Assembly: GCA_963745595.1 (NCBI GenBank)
Contig: CAVUYB010000010.1
Span: 62,001-126,000 of the forward strand
Direction of reading: 5' to 3'
Length of the DNA: 64,000 nt
From: DASZUK01 sp963745595
GTDB lineage: Bacteria; Actinomycetota; Acidimicrobiia; Acidimicrobiales; RAAP-2
Positions 24,957 to 33,120 of the stretch are shown in pieces (position 1 is the stretch's first letter; every line of letters starts with the position of its first letter). Both the position numbers and the translations under genes were made by a program. Under the pieces are notes generated by a model. It did not search any database and was not told the DNA's origin. It saw nothing but the letters and a program-made list of their open reading frames with translations.

Positions 24957-25012
24957 GGCCTCGGGGCTCCGGTACCCCCGGTCGGTGGTCCGTGGATCGG
25001 CGGCCGGAGATC

Positions 25013-25651
25013 TCACCCGCCGACCGGCTCCTCGGCCGACCAGGCCGCGGTGACCTCCGCCGCGTCGGTCAACCAGGCCAGCGCGGCCAGGGTGTGCTCG
25101 AGCATCATCTCGCCGTACGCCGTCGGGTACCCGACGACGCAGTCACGCGGCAGCACGACCTGGTAGCCGTAGTTCACCGACTCGATGACCGTCCCGGTCA
25201 CGCCCCGGTTGAGCGAGACGCCCGTCACCACCACCGTCTTCGCCGCCAGGCTCTTGAGGATCCAGTCCAGCTCGGTACCGGCGTAGGCCGACATGCCGTG
25301 GTACCGATACAAGATGATGTCGGCATCGTCGAGCAGTTCGGGGATGGGCTCGACCTCGGGCGAACCTTCGATCAGGAAGGTTTCGTCGGCCATGCGGCCC
25401 TGCAGGATCGGTGCGTTGCGGAAGCTACCGACGTGGTCGGCGCGGAAGGTGGCGGCCACGTGGACGACCCGTACGCCGGTCCGCCGGGCGGCGGCGAACA
25501 GTCCGGCCATGGTGGGGACGACGTTCGCCTCGGCCACTGCCTCGGCCGTCTGCCAACCGGGGTTGGCCATGTCGCCGACGACTCCCCGCTGCATCTCGTG
25601 ACAGAGCACCACCGTCGAGGTCGGTTCGACCAGCTCGGGAAGCCCGGGCAT
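25013..25651 (-). CDS. Isochorismatase-like protein lacking the canonical catalytic triad
   Basis: A 212-residue isochorismatase-fold protein. The usual Asp-Lys-Cys triad appears replaced: the first strand reads VVLCHEMQRG (Glu for Asp), the Lys region reads ILYRYHGMSAYAG (Tyr at the Lys position), and the NxCV motif reads GVSLNRGVTG (Gly for Cys). The fold core is intact, so it may be a binding protein or use other chemistry. Actinobacterial relatives with ECQRGVVG-like starts exist, so this may be a subfamily rather than decay. It converges on the SDR at 24189 and is divergent from the Amidohydro_2 operon at 25815. Confidence 0.75.
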   Translation of the reverse strand: MPGLPELVEPTSTVVLCHEMQRGVVGDMANPGWQTAEAVAEANVVPTMAGLFAAARRTGVRVVHVAATFRADHVGSFRNAPILQGRMADETFLIEGSPEVEPIPELLDDADIILYRYHGMSAYAGTELDWILKSLAAKTVVVTGVSLNRGVTGTVIESVNYGYQVVLPRDCVVGYPTAYGEMMLEHTLAALAWLTDAAEVTAAWSAEEPVGG

Positions 25652-25741
25652 CCTCCACCTCCTGCGCTCGTCGGCCCACTTCGTCGGGCCGCCCGTCGCC
25701 CAGCCGGACGACGTTCCCGATGACCATTATGTACGAACTGT

Positions 25742-25758
25742 TTCAAACGTTCGCTTGC
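25742..25758 (+). promoter_or_regulatory. Putative operator TTCAAAC-N4-GCTTGC
   Basis: TTCAAACGTTCGCTTGC lies 57-73 nt upstream of the Amidohydro_2 ATG at 25815 and on the divergent side of the isochorismatase-like gene. Arms and 4-nt spacer match the sites at 10861 and 21018. Confidence 0.45.
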
Positions 25759-25814
25759 ATTATGGGCCAGGGCGTCGGTACGCTGCAAGGAGCGATCGAA
25801 GGGGGTTTTTTGCC

Positions 25815-26930
25815 ATGTCCGACGTCCGCGTCATCTCGGCCGACTGCCACGTGAACGAGCCGCCGTGGGTCTTCGACAAGGTCCCGGCCGACCTGCGCGA
25901 ACTGGCCCCACGGATGATGCGGGGGGCGGACGGCGGCGACGGCTGGAGCTTCGACGGCGGGCCGCCCAAGCGGACCCTGGGGGTCGAGGCGATGGCCGGC
26001 CGGACCAAAGAGGACTACCAGCGGTCCGGGCTCCGCTTCGACCAGATCCTGCCGGGGAACTACGACGGCGCGGCCCACGTCGTCGACATGCAGGAGGACG
26101 GGGTCGACGTCAGCATCGTCTACCCCAACCTCGTCCAGTTCATCTACCAGGTCGAGGACCGGACGCTGGCCCAGGCGTGCATGGTGGCCTACAACGACTG
26201 GATGCTCGACGACTTCCAGCACGCCGACCCGGCCCACCTGGTCGGTCTGCCGATGCTGCCGGTCGACGACGGCATGGACACCTGCGTGGCCGAGCTGCAG
26301 CGCCTGGTGGCCAAGGGAGCCAAAGGGCTCTTCATCCCCGGGTACCCCAAGGCCCCCTATCACGACCCGCTCTACGAGCCGCTGTGGTCGGCCGCCGAAG
26401 AGGCCGACGTCCCGGTGACCTTCCACCGCACCTTCGGCGGCAAGTCGTACGAGCCCGACTGGGACGGCGGGCAGAACAACTTCACCGCCGCCGGCACCGT
26501 CGCCCGTTTCTTCAGTGGCGTCCGCCCGCTCACCTACGTCATCTTCGCCGGCGTCTTCGACCGCCATCCCGGCCTGAAGATGGTCGGCGCCGAGCTGAAC
26601 TGCGGCTGGATCCCGTTCTGGACCCAGACCATGGACCAGCAGGTCCATAATCAGCAGGCGATGCAGGCGATGCCGATGCAGAAGCTGCCGAGCGAGTACC
26701 TCGGCACCAACATCTTCGTCACCATCTTGGACGACGACATCGGCTTCGCCCTCATGGCCCAGGGGGTGCCCCATCTGGCCGACGCGTGCCTGTACTCGAG
26801 CGACTACCCGCACAGCGTGACGCTCTGGCCCAACTCCCGCAGCTACATCGATCGGTTGACGTCCGGCCTCACCCCTTCGGACAAGGAGAAGGTCCTTTCG
26901 GGCAACGCCGCCCGCGTCTACAAGGTCTGA
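25815..26930 (+). CDS. Amidohydrolase family 2 (ACMSD/decarboxylase-like) enzyme
   Basis: A 371-residue Amidohydro_2 enzyme. Metal-site segments are VISADCHVNEPPW at the N-terminus, a mid-barrel His in VTFHRTFGGKS, and YSSDYPHSVTLWP near the C-terminus; AELNCGWIPFWTQTMDQ recurs in the paralogs. I chose ATG 25815 (AGGGGG upstream); an ATG 60 nt earlier would add 20 residues not typical of the family. Its stop overlaps the next start (TGATG), so it is co-translated with an NDP-forming acyl-CoA synthetase. Confidence 0.86.
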   Translation: MSDVRVISADCHVNEPPWVFDKVPADLRELAPRMMRGADGGDGWSFDGGPPKRTLGVEAMAGRTKEDYQRSGLRFDQILPGNYDGAAHVVDMQEDGVDVSIVYPNLVQFIYQVEDRTLAQACMVAYNDWMLDDFQHADPAHLVGLPMLPVDDGMDTCVAELQRLVAKGAKGLFIPGYPKAPYHDPLYEPLWSAAEEADVPVTFHRTFGGKSYEPDWDGGQNNFTAAGTVARFFSGVRPLTYVIFAGVFDRHPGLKMVGAELNCGWIPFWTQTMDQQVHNQQAMQAMPMQKLPSEYLGTNIFVTILDDDIGFALMAQGVPHLADACLYSSDYPHSVTLWPNSRSYIDRLTSGLTPSDKEKVLSGNAARVYKV

Positions 26931-29200
26931 TGGCGGCGACCGAAGTCGGCGACACCACGGACGTCGGTAACGCCAAGGACGTCGGCAACGCCAAGGACGT
27001 CGATGATCTCCGGGCCACCGGCTGGCCGCTGGCCGACGGCCGCGTCGTCGTGCCCGAGCCGATCGCCAAGGCGCTGCTGGCCACCTGGGGGATCCCGGTC
27101 CCCGACGGCCGGGTGGCGACGTCCGCGGCCGACGTGGTCGACGCGGCGACCGACGTCGGCGGCCCGACGGGTGAACCAGCTGACGACCGGCTGGTGCTCA
27201 AGGCCTGGGGAGCCGGCATCGTCCACAAGAGCGACGTCGGCGCGGTCCGCCTGGGCCTGTCGACCCAGGACGTCGGGCCGGCAGCCCGGGAGATGGCGGC
27301 CGCCCTCCGGTCGGCCGGCGGCCCCGAGCCCCGGTTCCTGGTGGAGCGTCAACAGTCGCCGGGCACCGAGGTCATCGTCGGGGTCGTGCGCCGGCCCGAC
27401 GTCGGGTTGGTCGCGCTGCTCGGCATCGGCGGCACGCTGACCGAGCTCGTCGGCAAGACGGTCACCCGGCTCTGCCCGCTGGACGAGACCGAGGTGGAGG
27501 AGATGGTCGCCGCCTTCGCCACCACCGGCTACCTGGACGGCCTCCGGGGCGGTCAGCCGGTGGACCGCGAGGCCCTGCAGGCGGTCGTCAGCGCCGTGGC
27601 CGGCCCGGACGGGCTGGCCGTGCACCTGGGCCCGGCGCTGTCCGAGCTCGAATGCAACCCCGTCATCGTCGACGGGTCGGGGGCGACCGCGGTCGACGCC
27701 CGTTTGATCCTCGAACCGGCGACGGCGACCGACGGGGCCGACGGGGCAGCCGGTGAGGCGGCCGACGACCTGCCGGCCGCCCCGACGACGTCGTTCGACC
27801 GGCTCTTCAGCCCGCGGACGATCGCCGTCGTCGGGGCGTCGACGACGAAGGTCTCGTTCGGCAACCGCTTCCTCCGGGCGTACGTCCGGCGGGGCTGGTC
27901 GGAAGGGTTGACGGCGATCCATCCCCAAGCGGCCGAGATCGAGGGCGTACCGGCTCGGGCGTCGCTGGCCGACCTCGACGACCCGGTCGACTACCTGGTC
28001 GTCGCCGTACCGGCCAAGGCCTGCGCCGACCTCATCCGGAGCGCGGCCGGTCGGGTGGCCTTCGCCCAGGTCGTCACCGGTGGCTTCCGGGAGGCCGGGG
28101 AGGACGGTCGGGAGCTGGAAGGGGAACTGCTCCGGGCGGCCCGGGAGAGCGGCGTCCGGGTCGTCGGGCCGAACTGCATGGGGGCGTACAGCCCCGAGGG
28201 CCGCCAGACCTGGCAGCTCGACGACCCGGTCGAGCCGGGAACCGTCAGTGCCATCTCCCAGAGCGGCGGCCTGGCCGGGGACATCATCAAGGCCGGCGCG
28301 GCCGCCGGCGTCCGCTTCGCCAAACTGGTCACCGTCGGCAACGCCGTCGACGTCAGCATCGCCGAGCTCATCGACTACTTCGCCGCCGACCCAGCCACCG
28401 AGGTCATCGGTCTCTATCTCGAAGGGGTCCAGGACGGCGGCGCGCTGGTCGACGCCCTCCGGCGGGTGGCCGGCCACAAGCCGGTGGTGGCCCTCGTCGG
28501 CGCGCTGGGGCGGCAGGGGGCGCGGGCATCGGCCTCCCATACCGGCTCGCTGGCCGGGGACGCCGCGGTGTGGCAGGCCGTTCGCACGGCCACCGGCATC
28601 GGCATCGTCTCGACCTTGGAGCAGCTGCTCGGCGCGCTGGCCCTGCAACAGCGGTACTGGTCGACCGACGTCGCCGACAGTGACGCCGTCCTGGTGGCCG
28701 GCCCCGGTGGCGGTGCCTCCGTACTGTCCGCCGACGCCTGCGACCGGGCCGGCGTGGAGCTCGCGGCGGTGGAGGCGGCCACCCAGGCCCACCTGCGCGA
28801 GCTCGGCTACGGGGCGGGCACGAGCGTCGCCAACCCCATCGAGATCGGCATCGGGCCGGGCGCCGCTGTCGACGCCTTCGACCGCGTGCTCGGTCCGATC
28901 CTCGACGCCCAGCCGTACCCGGACGTCGTCCTCCACTTCAACGTCCAGTCGTTCTACAGCTACAGCGACAACGTCACCCGCCTGCTCGAGATGCTCGAGC
29001 GGATCGCCGGCTGGACCTGGCCGACCCGGGTCTGCATCGTCCTGCGCAACATCGACTGCGCCACCGCCGACGACGCGGCCGAGCTTCGCCGGCGGGCGGC
29101 CGAGCTGGGGCTGCCGATCTTCACCCGGTTCGACGACGCGTTCACCGCCATCCGGGCGGCCAAGGACTTCACCCACCAACGGGCTCGGGCCAGCCGGTGA
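26930..29200 (+). CDS. NDP-forming acyl-CoA synthetase, ATP-grasp (beta) then CoA-binding (alpha) order
   Basis: A 756-residue fused acetate--CoA ligase (ADP-forming)-like enzyme. The order is an ATP-grasp domain (about 25-260; LKAWGAGIVHKSDVGAV) then the CoA-binding Rossmann domain (from about 288; IAVVGAST, VVGPNCMGAYSP) and succinyl-CoA-ligase-like domains with the phospho-His in SHTGSLAGD (about 535). This makes acyl-CoA from an acid and ATP via phosphohistidine. The first 25 residues contain a tandem DVGNAK repeat of 18 nt, seemingly a recent duplication. It overlaps genes on both sides (TGATG, GTGA), and probably activates the acid released by the preceding Amidohydro_2 enzyme. Confidence 0.88.
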   Translation: MAATEVGDTTDVGNAKDVGNAKDVDDLRATGWPLADGRVVVPEPIAKALLATWGIPVPDGRVATSAADVVDAATDVGGPTGEPADDRLVLKAWGAGIVHKSDVGAVRLGLSTQDVGPAAREMAAALRSAGGPEPRFLVERQQSPGTEVIVGVVRRPDVGLVALLGIGGTLTELVGKTVTRLCPLDETEVEEMVAAFATTGYLDGLRGGQPVDREALQAVVSAVAGPDGLAVHLGPALSELECNPVIVDGSGATAVDARLILEPATATDGADGAAGEAADDLPAAPTTSFDRLFSPRTIAVVGASTTKVSFGNRFLRAYVRRGWSEGLTAIHPQAAEIEGVPARASLADLDDPVDYLVVAVPAKACADLIRSAAGRVAFAQVVTGGFREAGEDGRELEGELLRAARESGVRVVGPNCMGAYSPEGRQTWQLDDPVEPGTVSAISQSGGLAGDIIKAGAAAGVRFAKLVTVGNAVDVSIAELIDYFAADPATEVIGLYLEGVQDGGALVDALRRVAGHKPVVALVGALGRQGARASASHTGSLAGDAAVWQAVRTATGIGIVSTLEQLLGALALQQRYWSTDVADSDAVLVAGPGGGASVLSADACDRAGVELAAVEAATQAHLRELGYGAGTSVANPIEIGIGPGAAVDAFDRVLGPILDAQPYPDVVLHFNVQSFYSYSDNVTRLLEMLERIAGWTWPTRVCIVLRNIDCATADDAAELRRRAAELGLPIFTRFDDAFTAIRAAKDFTHQRARASR

Positions 29201-30171
29201 CGGCGCGCCACGGCATCACCGTGCCGTTCGACGACCGGCCGCTCCACACCCAGGCCGACCGGTACGCCACGCTGGCGGCCCAGGGTTACACCGACATCTG
29301 GTCCAGCGAGGCCAACGGCCAGGACGCCTACACGCCGTTGGCCGTCGGCGGGGCCTGGGCGCCGAGCCTGCGCCGGGGCACGGCGATCACCTCGGTGTAC
29401 ACCCGGGCACCGGCCGTCATCGCCCAGACGGTGGCCGCCATGTGCGAGGCCAGCCCCGCCGGGTTCGCCTGCGGCCTCGGCACGTCGTCACCGATGATCG
29501 TCGAGCAGTGGAACGGCCTGGCCTTCGACCGCCCGCTCGATCGCATGCGCGACATGGCCCGCTTCCTCCGCCGGTCCCTACAGGGCGAGAAGGTCACCGA
29601 GGAGTTCGACACGTTCGCCGTCCGCGGCTTCCAGCTCGACCGGCCGCCCGAGACGCCACCGCCGCTCCTCTTCGCCGCCCTGCGACCGGGCATGCTGCGG
29701 CTGGCCGAGGCCGAGGCCGACGGGGCCATCGTCAACTGGTTCTCGGCGGCCGACGCCGGCCGGGCCGCCGAGATCGTCCGCGGCCGCGACGACGGCAAGG
29801 AGCTGGCCGCCCGCATCATGGTCGCCCCCACCGAGGACACCGAGCTGGTCTACGCCACCGTGCGCCGGCTGTTCACCGCCTACTTGACGGTGCCGGCGTA
29901 CGTGGCCTCCCAGCGATGGCTCGGCCGGGAACCGGTTCTCGGTCCGATGTGGGAGGCCTGGGCCAGCGGCGACCGAAAGGCCGCTCTCCGGCTGGTGCCC
30001 GACGACGTCATCGACGCCCTCGTCGTCCACGGCTCGTACGAGCAGTGCCGGCAGGGCCTCGCCGAGTACGTCGACCACGGCGTCACGACGCCGGTGCTGG
30101 CCGTCCTGCCCATCGGTCCGTCGATCGACGAGGCGCTGGCCGGGCTGGCGCCGTCCCCGTCCCCGGCCTGA
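29197..30171 (+). CDS. LLM-class F420-dependent oxidoreductase
   Basis: A 324-residue luciferase-like monooxygenase-fold protein. The N-terminal GYTDIWSSEANGQDAYTPLA, the segment RGTAITSVYTRAPAVIAQTVA, and FACGLGTSSPMIVEQWNG match the F420-dependent actinobacterial class. Members use reduced F420 (or FMN) for hydride transfer or oxygenation. GTG 29197 overlaps the synthetase stop (GTGA). It is the last gene of a three-gene operon, suggesting redox modification of the CoA ester. Confidence 0.85.
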   Translation: MTARHGITVPFDDRPLHTQADRYATLAAQGYTDIWSSEANGQDAYTPLAVGGAWAPSLRRGTAITSVYTRAPAVIAQTVAAMCEASPAGFACGLGTSSPMIVEQWNGLAFDRPLDRMRDMARFLRRSLQGEKVTEEFDTFAVRGFQLDRPPETPPPLLFAALRPGMLRLAEAEADGAIVNWFSAADAGRAAEIVRGRDDGKELAARIMVAPTEDTELVYATVRRLFTAYLTVPAYVASQRWLGREPVLGPMWEAWASGDRKAALRLVPDDVIDALVVHGSYEQCRQGLAEYVDHGVTTPVLAVLPIGPSIDEALAGLAPSPSPA

Positions 30172-30217
30172 GGCGGCGGAGCCATCTCCGAACCGTCGAG
30201 TTGGCCCGGTTGGCCGA

Positions 30218-30724
30218 TCAGCCCGCCAGGCCGGACATGACGATGAACATCGTGCAGCCCTCGGGTCCGGCCCGCCAGCCGTGCACGATTCCCGGGATGA
30301 CCACGACGTCATCGGCCGTCATCGCCACCCCGGTCCCATCCTCGAGCAGCAGGTCGACCGAGCCGGCCAGCACCATGTCGTAGTCGAGCGTGGCCGTCCG
30401 GTGCAGCGGAGCGGTCAGTCCCGGCCCGTAGCGGACCAGCCGACAGCGCGTGCCGCCGGGCGGGCACTCCACGTCCCAGTCGCCGGTCGCGGTCGCGTCG
30501 GTCGCCGCCGCGGCCGATGCGGCGTCGAGCACCTCGTCCGTGGCCCAGAGCTCGGCGACGGCGGACGTCTCGGCGGCCAGCGACGGTGGCAGCTCGCTGA
30601 GGTGCTCAGGGGTCGCGGCGTGCGGATCGGCTTCGGTGCCGAAACGGAAGACGGTCGGCGGCCCACCGTCGTGGACGACCGTCGACCGGCCGTCGCGGCC
30701 GTTCCCGGTGACGATCCGTCGCAT
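30218..30724 (-). CDS. Cupin-domain protein
   Basis: A 168-residue protein with a C-terminal cupin fold: GLTAPLHRTATLDYDMVLAG carries a reduced metal-binding set (one clear His), followed by DVVVIPGIVHGWRA with the second-motif His. The N-terminal 80 residues are polar and unassigned. It is the last gene of the five-gene PaaK/CoA-transferase/kinase/ACAD operon (27-nt gap). Possible roles are an isomerase, a lyase or a sensor; not resolvable. Confidence 0.75.
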   Translation of the reverse strand: MRRIVTGNGRDGRSTVVHDGGPPTVFRFGTEADPHAATPEHLSELPPSLAAETSAVAELWATDEVLDAASAAAATDATATGDWDVECPPGGTRCRLVRYGPGLTAPLHRTATLDYDMVLAGSVDLLLEDGTGVAMTADDVVVIPGIVHGWRAGPEGCTMFIVMSGLAG

Positions 30725-30751
30725 ATCGAGACCGCCCGCCCGCGTCGCCGG

Positions 30752-32029
30752 TCAGGCGTCGGCGTCGAGCAGCGGCCCGTACTGCGCCAGCGCGGCCGTC
30801 CGCCGGGTCGGCACGTGCTCGGTCGGGACGTCCACCGGCTTGTAGCCCCGCAGGATGCGCCGGGCCACCGAGACCCGGTGCACCTCGTCCGGCCCGTCGT
30901 AGATGCGAGCCGCTCGGGCCAGGCGGTACATCTCCTCCAACGGCATGTCCGACGAGTAGCCGAGGGAGCCGTGGATCTGCAGGGCCCGGTCGATGACGTT
31001 GTAGAGCACCGTCGCGCCGAAGTACTTGATGGCCGCGATGTCGTTGAGCGCGGCCCGCACCCCTTGGGTGTCGATCGTCCAGGCGGCCTTCAAGGTCAAC
31101 AACCGAGCCGCCTCGATCTCGGCGTAGGAGTCGGCGATCCAGTTCTGGATGGTCTGCTTGTCGGCCAGCAGCGAGCCGGCGGTCTCTCGGGACACGGCTC
31201 GCTCGCAGAGCATGTCGAACGCCCGGCGGCACTGCCCGATCCAGCGCATGCTGTGATGGATCCGACCTGGGCCGAGCCGCTTCTGGGCGAGGGCGAACGC
31301 CTCCCCCTCGCCGCCCAGCAGGTTCTCGGCCGGCACCCGCACGCCCTCGTAGACGACTGTGCCCTCGCTGCCGTAGGCCGGCGGCCGTGTGAACGGGTGC
31401 TGCATCGTCGGGACGTCGCGGATGTGGATGCCGGGGGTGCCGCCCGGGACGACGATCATCGAGAACCGGGCGTGCCGTGTCTCGGAGTCGTTCGTCCGGC
31501 ACATGACGATGAAGAAGTCGGCGATCGACGCGTTGGACGAGAACCACTTGTGACCGTCGATGACCCACTCGTCGCCGTCCCGCCGGGCTCGCGTCTCGAT
31601 CCGAGTCGGGTCGGCCCCGCCGCCCGGCTCGGTCATCGAGAAGCAGCTGTACTGCTCGCCGGCCAGCAGCGGTCGCATCCACCGCTCCTTCTGGTCGTCG
31701 TTGCCGGCGACCGCGATCAGCTCGGCGTTCCCACTGTCGGGGGGTTGGTTGCCGAAGATGATCGGCCCCATGGTGGCGGACCCGCCGACGATCTCGTGCA
31801 GCTGGGCCAGGTTGACCTGGCCGTAGCCGTGGCCACCCAGCTCCGGGGGCAGGTGGGCGGCGAAGAGGCCGGCGTCCTTGACCTCCTGCTTCAGCGGCTC
31901 GGCCAGCCGCCGGAAGGCCGCCTCGTCGAGGTGCAGGGTCTCGAGCGGGTAGACCCGCTCCTTCATGAACGTCCGGGCCCAGTCCAGTCGTTCGACGAAG
32001 TCCGGGTCGGTCGAGAAGCTCCAGGCCAT
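30752..32029 (-). CDS. Acyl-CoA dehydrogenase, ACAD10/11-like
   Basis: A 425-residue FAD-dependent acyl-CoA dehydrogenase. Features include CFSMTEPGGGADPTRI (FAD/substrate region), WFSSNASIADFFIVM, the QIHGSLGYSSDMPLEEMYRLAR helix and the end RIYDGPDEVHRVSVAR. The IYDGPDEVHR motif, with Asp where MCAD-type enzymes carry the catalytic Glu, is typical of the ACAD10/ACAD11 branch. In that branch an APH-like kinase phosphorylates a 4-hydroxyacyl-CoA and the dehydrogenase part helps eliminate phosphate. Such a kinase lies 15 nt upstream. Confidence 0.88.
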   Translation of the reverse strand: MAWSFSTDPDFVERLDWARTFMKERVYPLETLHLDEAAFRRLAEPLKQEVKDAGLFAAHLPPELGGHGYGQVNLAQLHEIVGGSATMGPIIFGNQPPDSGNAELIAVAGNDDQKERWMRPLLAGEQYSCFSMTEPGGGADPTRIETRARRDGDEWVIDGHKWFSSNASIADFFIVMCRTNDSETRHARFSMIVVPGGTPGIHIRDVPTMQHPFTRPPAYGSEGTVVYEGVRVPAENLLGGEGEAFALAQKRLGPGRIHHSMRWIGQCRRAFDMLCERAVSRETAGSLLADKQTIQNWIADSYAEIEAARLLTLKAAWTIDTQGVRAALNDIAAIKYFGATVLYNVIDRALQIHGSLGYSSDMPLEEMYRLARAARIYDGPDEVHRVSVARRILRGYKPVDVPTEHVPTRRTAALAQYGPLLDADA

Positions 32030-32044
32030 GTGCCCTCCTCGGTG

Positions 32045-33115
32045 CTAGGCCGTCCCGCGGATGATGGCGAGAACGTAGGCGGCGTGATTGGGGACGATCT
32101 GCTCGTAGCGGGCCAGCTGCGGATCGTCGGTGTGGCCCCCGCGGTAGCGGGCGTACCCGCCCTCCATGATGCACGCCACCTTCAGCTGGGCCACGGCGCG
32201 GTACCAGGCGATGTCGTCCAGGCTGAGCCCGGACCGCTCGGCGTAGTGGGCGGCCAGCTCGGCCCGCGTCGGGTACCCGGTGACGTCGTAGGGAAGGGCG
32301 ACGGCGAACCACTGCTCCTCTTCGCCCGGCTCCAGCCAGAGGCTCAGGAGGTAGCCGATGTCGATGAGGGGGTCGCCGATGGTGGCGGTCTCCCAGTCCA
32401 GCACGGCCACCAACCGGCCGGGGTCGTCGGGGGCGAAGAGGACGTTGTGCAAGCCGTAGTCGCCGTGGATGAGCGCGGCCCGCTGCATCGTCGGCGTGTG
32501 CGCCTCGAGCCACTCGGCGGCGGTGTCCAGGTCGGGCAGGTCGCGGACCCGGTAGCTGTTGAGCTGCTTCATCCACCGACCGACCTGGCGCTGGGTGAAC
32601 GTCTCGGGTTTCCCGAAGCCGGCCAGGCCGGCCGCCTCCCAGTCCACCTTGTGCAGCTCGGCCAGGGTGCCGAACAGCTCGAAGGCGATCTGGCGCCGAG
32701 CCTCGGGGTTGTCGAAGGCGGCCGGCAACCCGTCGTAGAGGCGGATGCCGTCGATGCGCGACATGACGTAGAACGGCGCGCCGATCACGTCGGGGTCCTC
32801 GCAGACCGCCACCGGGACGGGGTGGGGCACGGCCGACCCCTCCAGGGCCTCGAGCAGCCGGTACTCCCGGGCCATGTCGTGGGCCCCGGCGACGTTCACC
32901 ACCCGGGGCGGCCGGCGCAGCATCCACTCCTTTCCCTCCCGGGAGACCAGGAAGAGCTCGTTCGAGTGGCCGGTGGTCACCCGACGGACGTCGAGCGGGC
33001 CGTCGCCCGGGAGCCGACCGTCGGCCCAGCGCCGGAGGTCGGGCTCCGGGACCAGCAGCCCGGTCAGCTCGGCATCGTTAGCCGTCGGGTCATCAGCTAC
33101 CGGGTCGTCGGCCAT
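32045..33115 (-). CDS. Phosphotransferase (APH family), ACAD10/11 kinase-like
   Basis: A 356-residue kinase of the aminoglycoside phosphotransferase fold. N-terminal VTTGHSNELFLVSREGKEW marks the nucleotide loop; the catalytic loop is LIHGDYGLHNVLF (HGD with downstream Asn) and the metal motif is LDWETATIGDPLIDIG. Relatives form the kinase domain of ACAD10/11, which phosphorylates hydroxyacyl-CoA, not antibiotics. Location between a CoA-transferase (5-nt gap) and an ACAD10/11-like dehydrogenase supports that reading; antibiotic resistance is unlikely. Confidence 0.85.
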   Translation of the reverse strand: MADDPVADDPTANDAELTGLLVPEPDLRRWADGRLPGDGPLDVRRVTTGHSNELFLVSREGKEWMLRRPPRVVNVAGAHDMAREYRLLEALEGSAVPHPVPVAVCEDPDVIGAPFYVMSRIDGIRLYDGLPAAFDNPEARRQIAFELFGTLAELHKVDWEAAGLAGFGKPETFTQRQVGRWMKQLNSYRVRDLPDLDTAAEWLEAHTPTMQRAALIHGDYGLHNVLFAPDDPGRLVAVLDWETATIGDPLIDIGYLLSLWLEPGEEEQWFAVALPYDVTGYPTRAELAAHYAERSGLSLDDIAWYRAVAQLKVACIMEGGYARYRGGHTDDPQLARYEQIVPNHAAYVLAIIRGTA

Positions 33116-33120
33116 CGCAC

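Noticed and set aside
32045..33115. Antibiotic-resistance (aminoglycoside) phosphotransferase
   Set aside because: Fold is APH-like, but the operon context with CoA-transferase and ACAD10/11-type dehydrogenase fits hydroxyacyl-CoA kinase.
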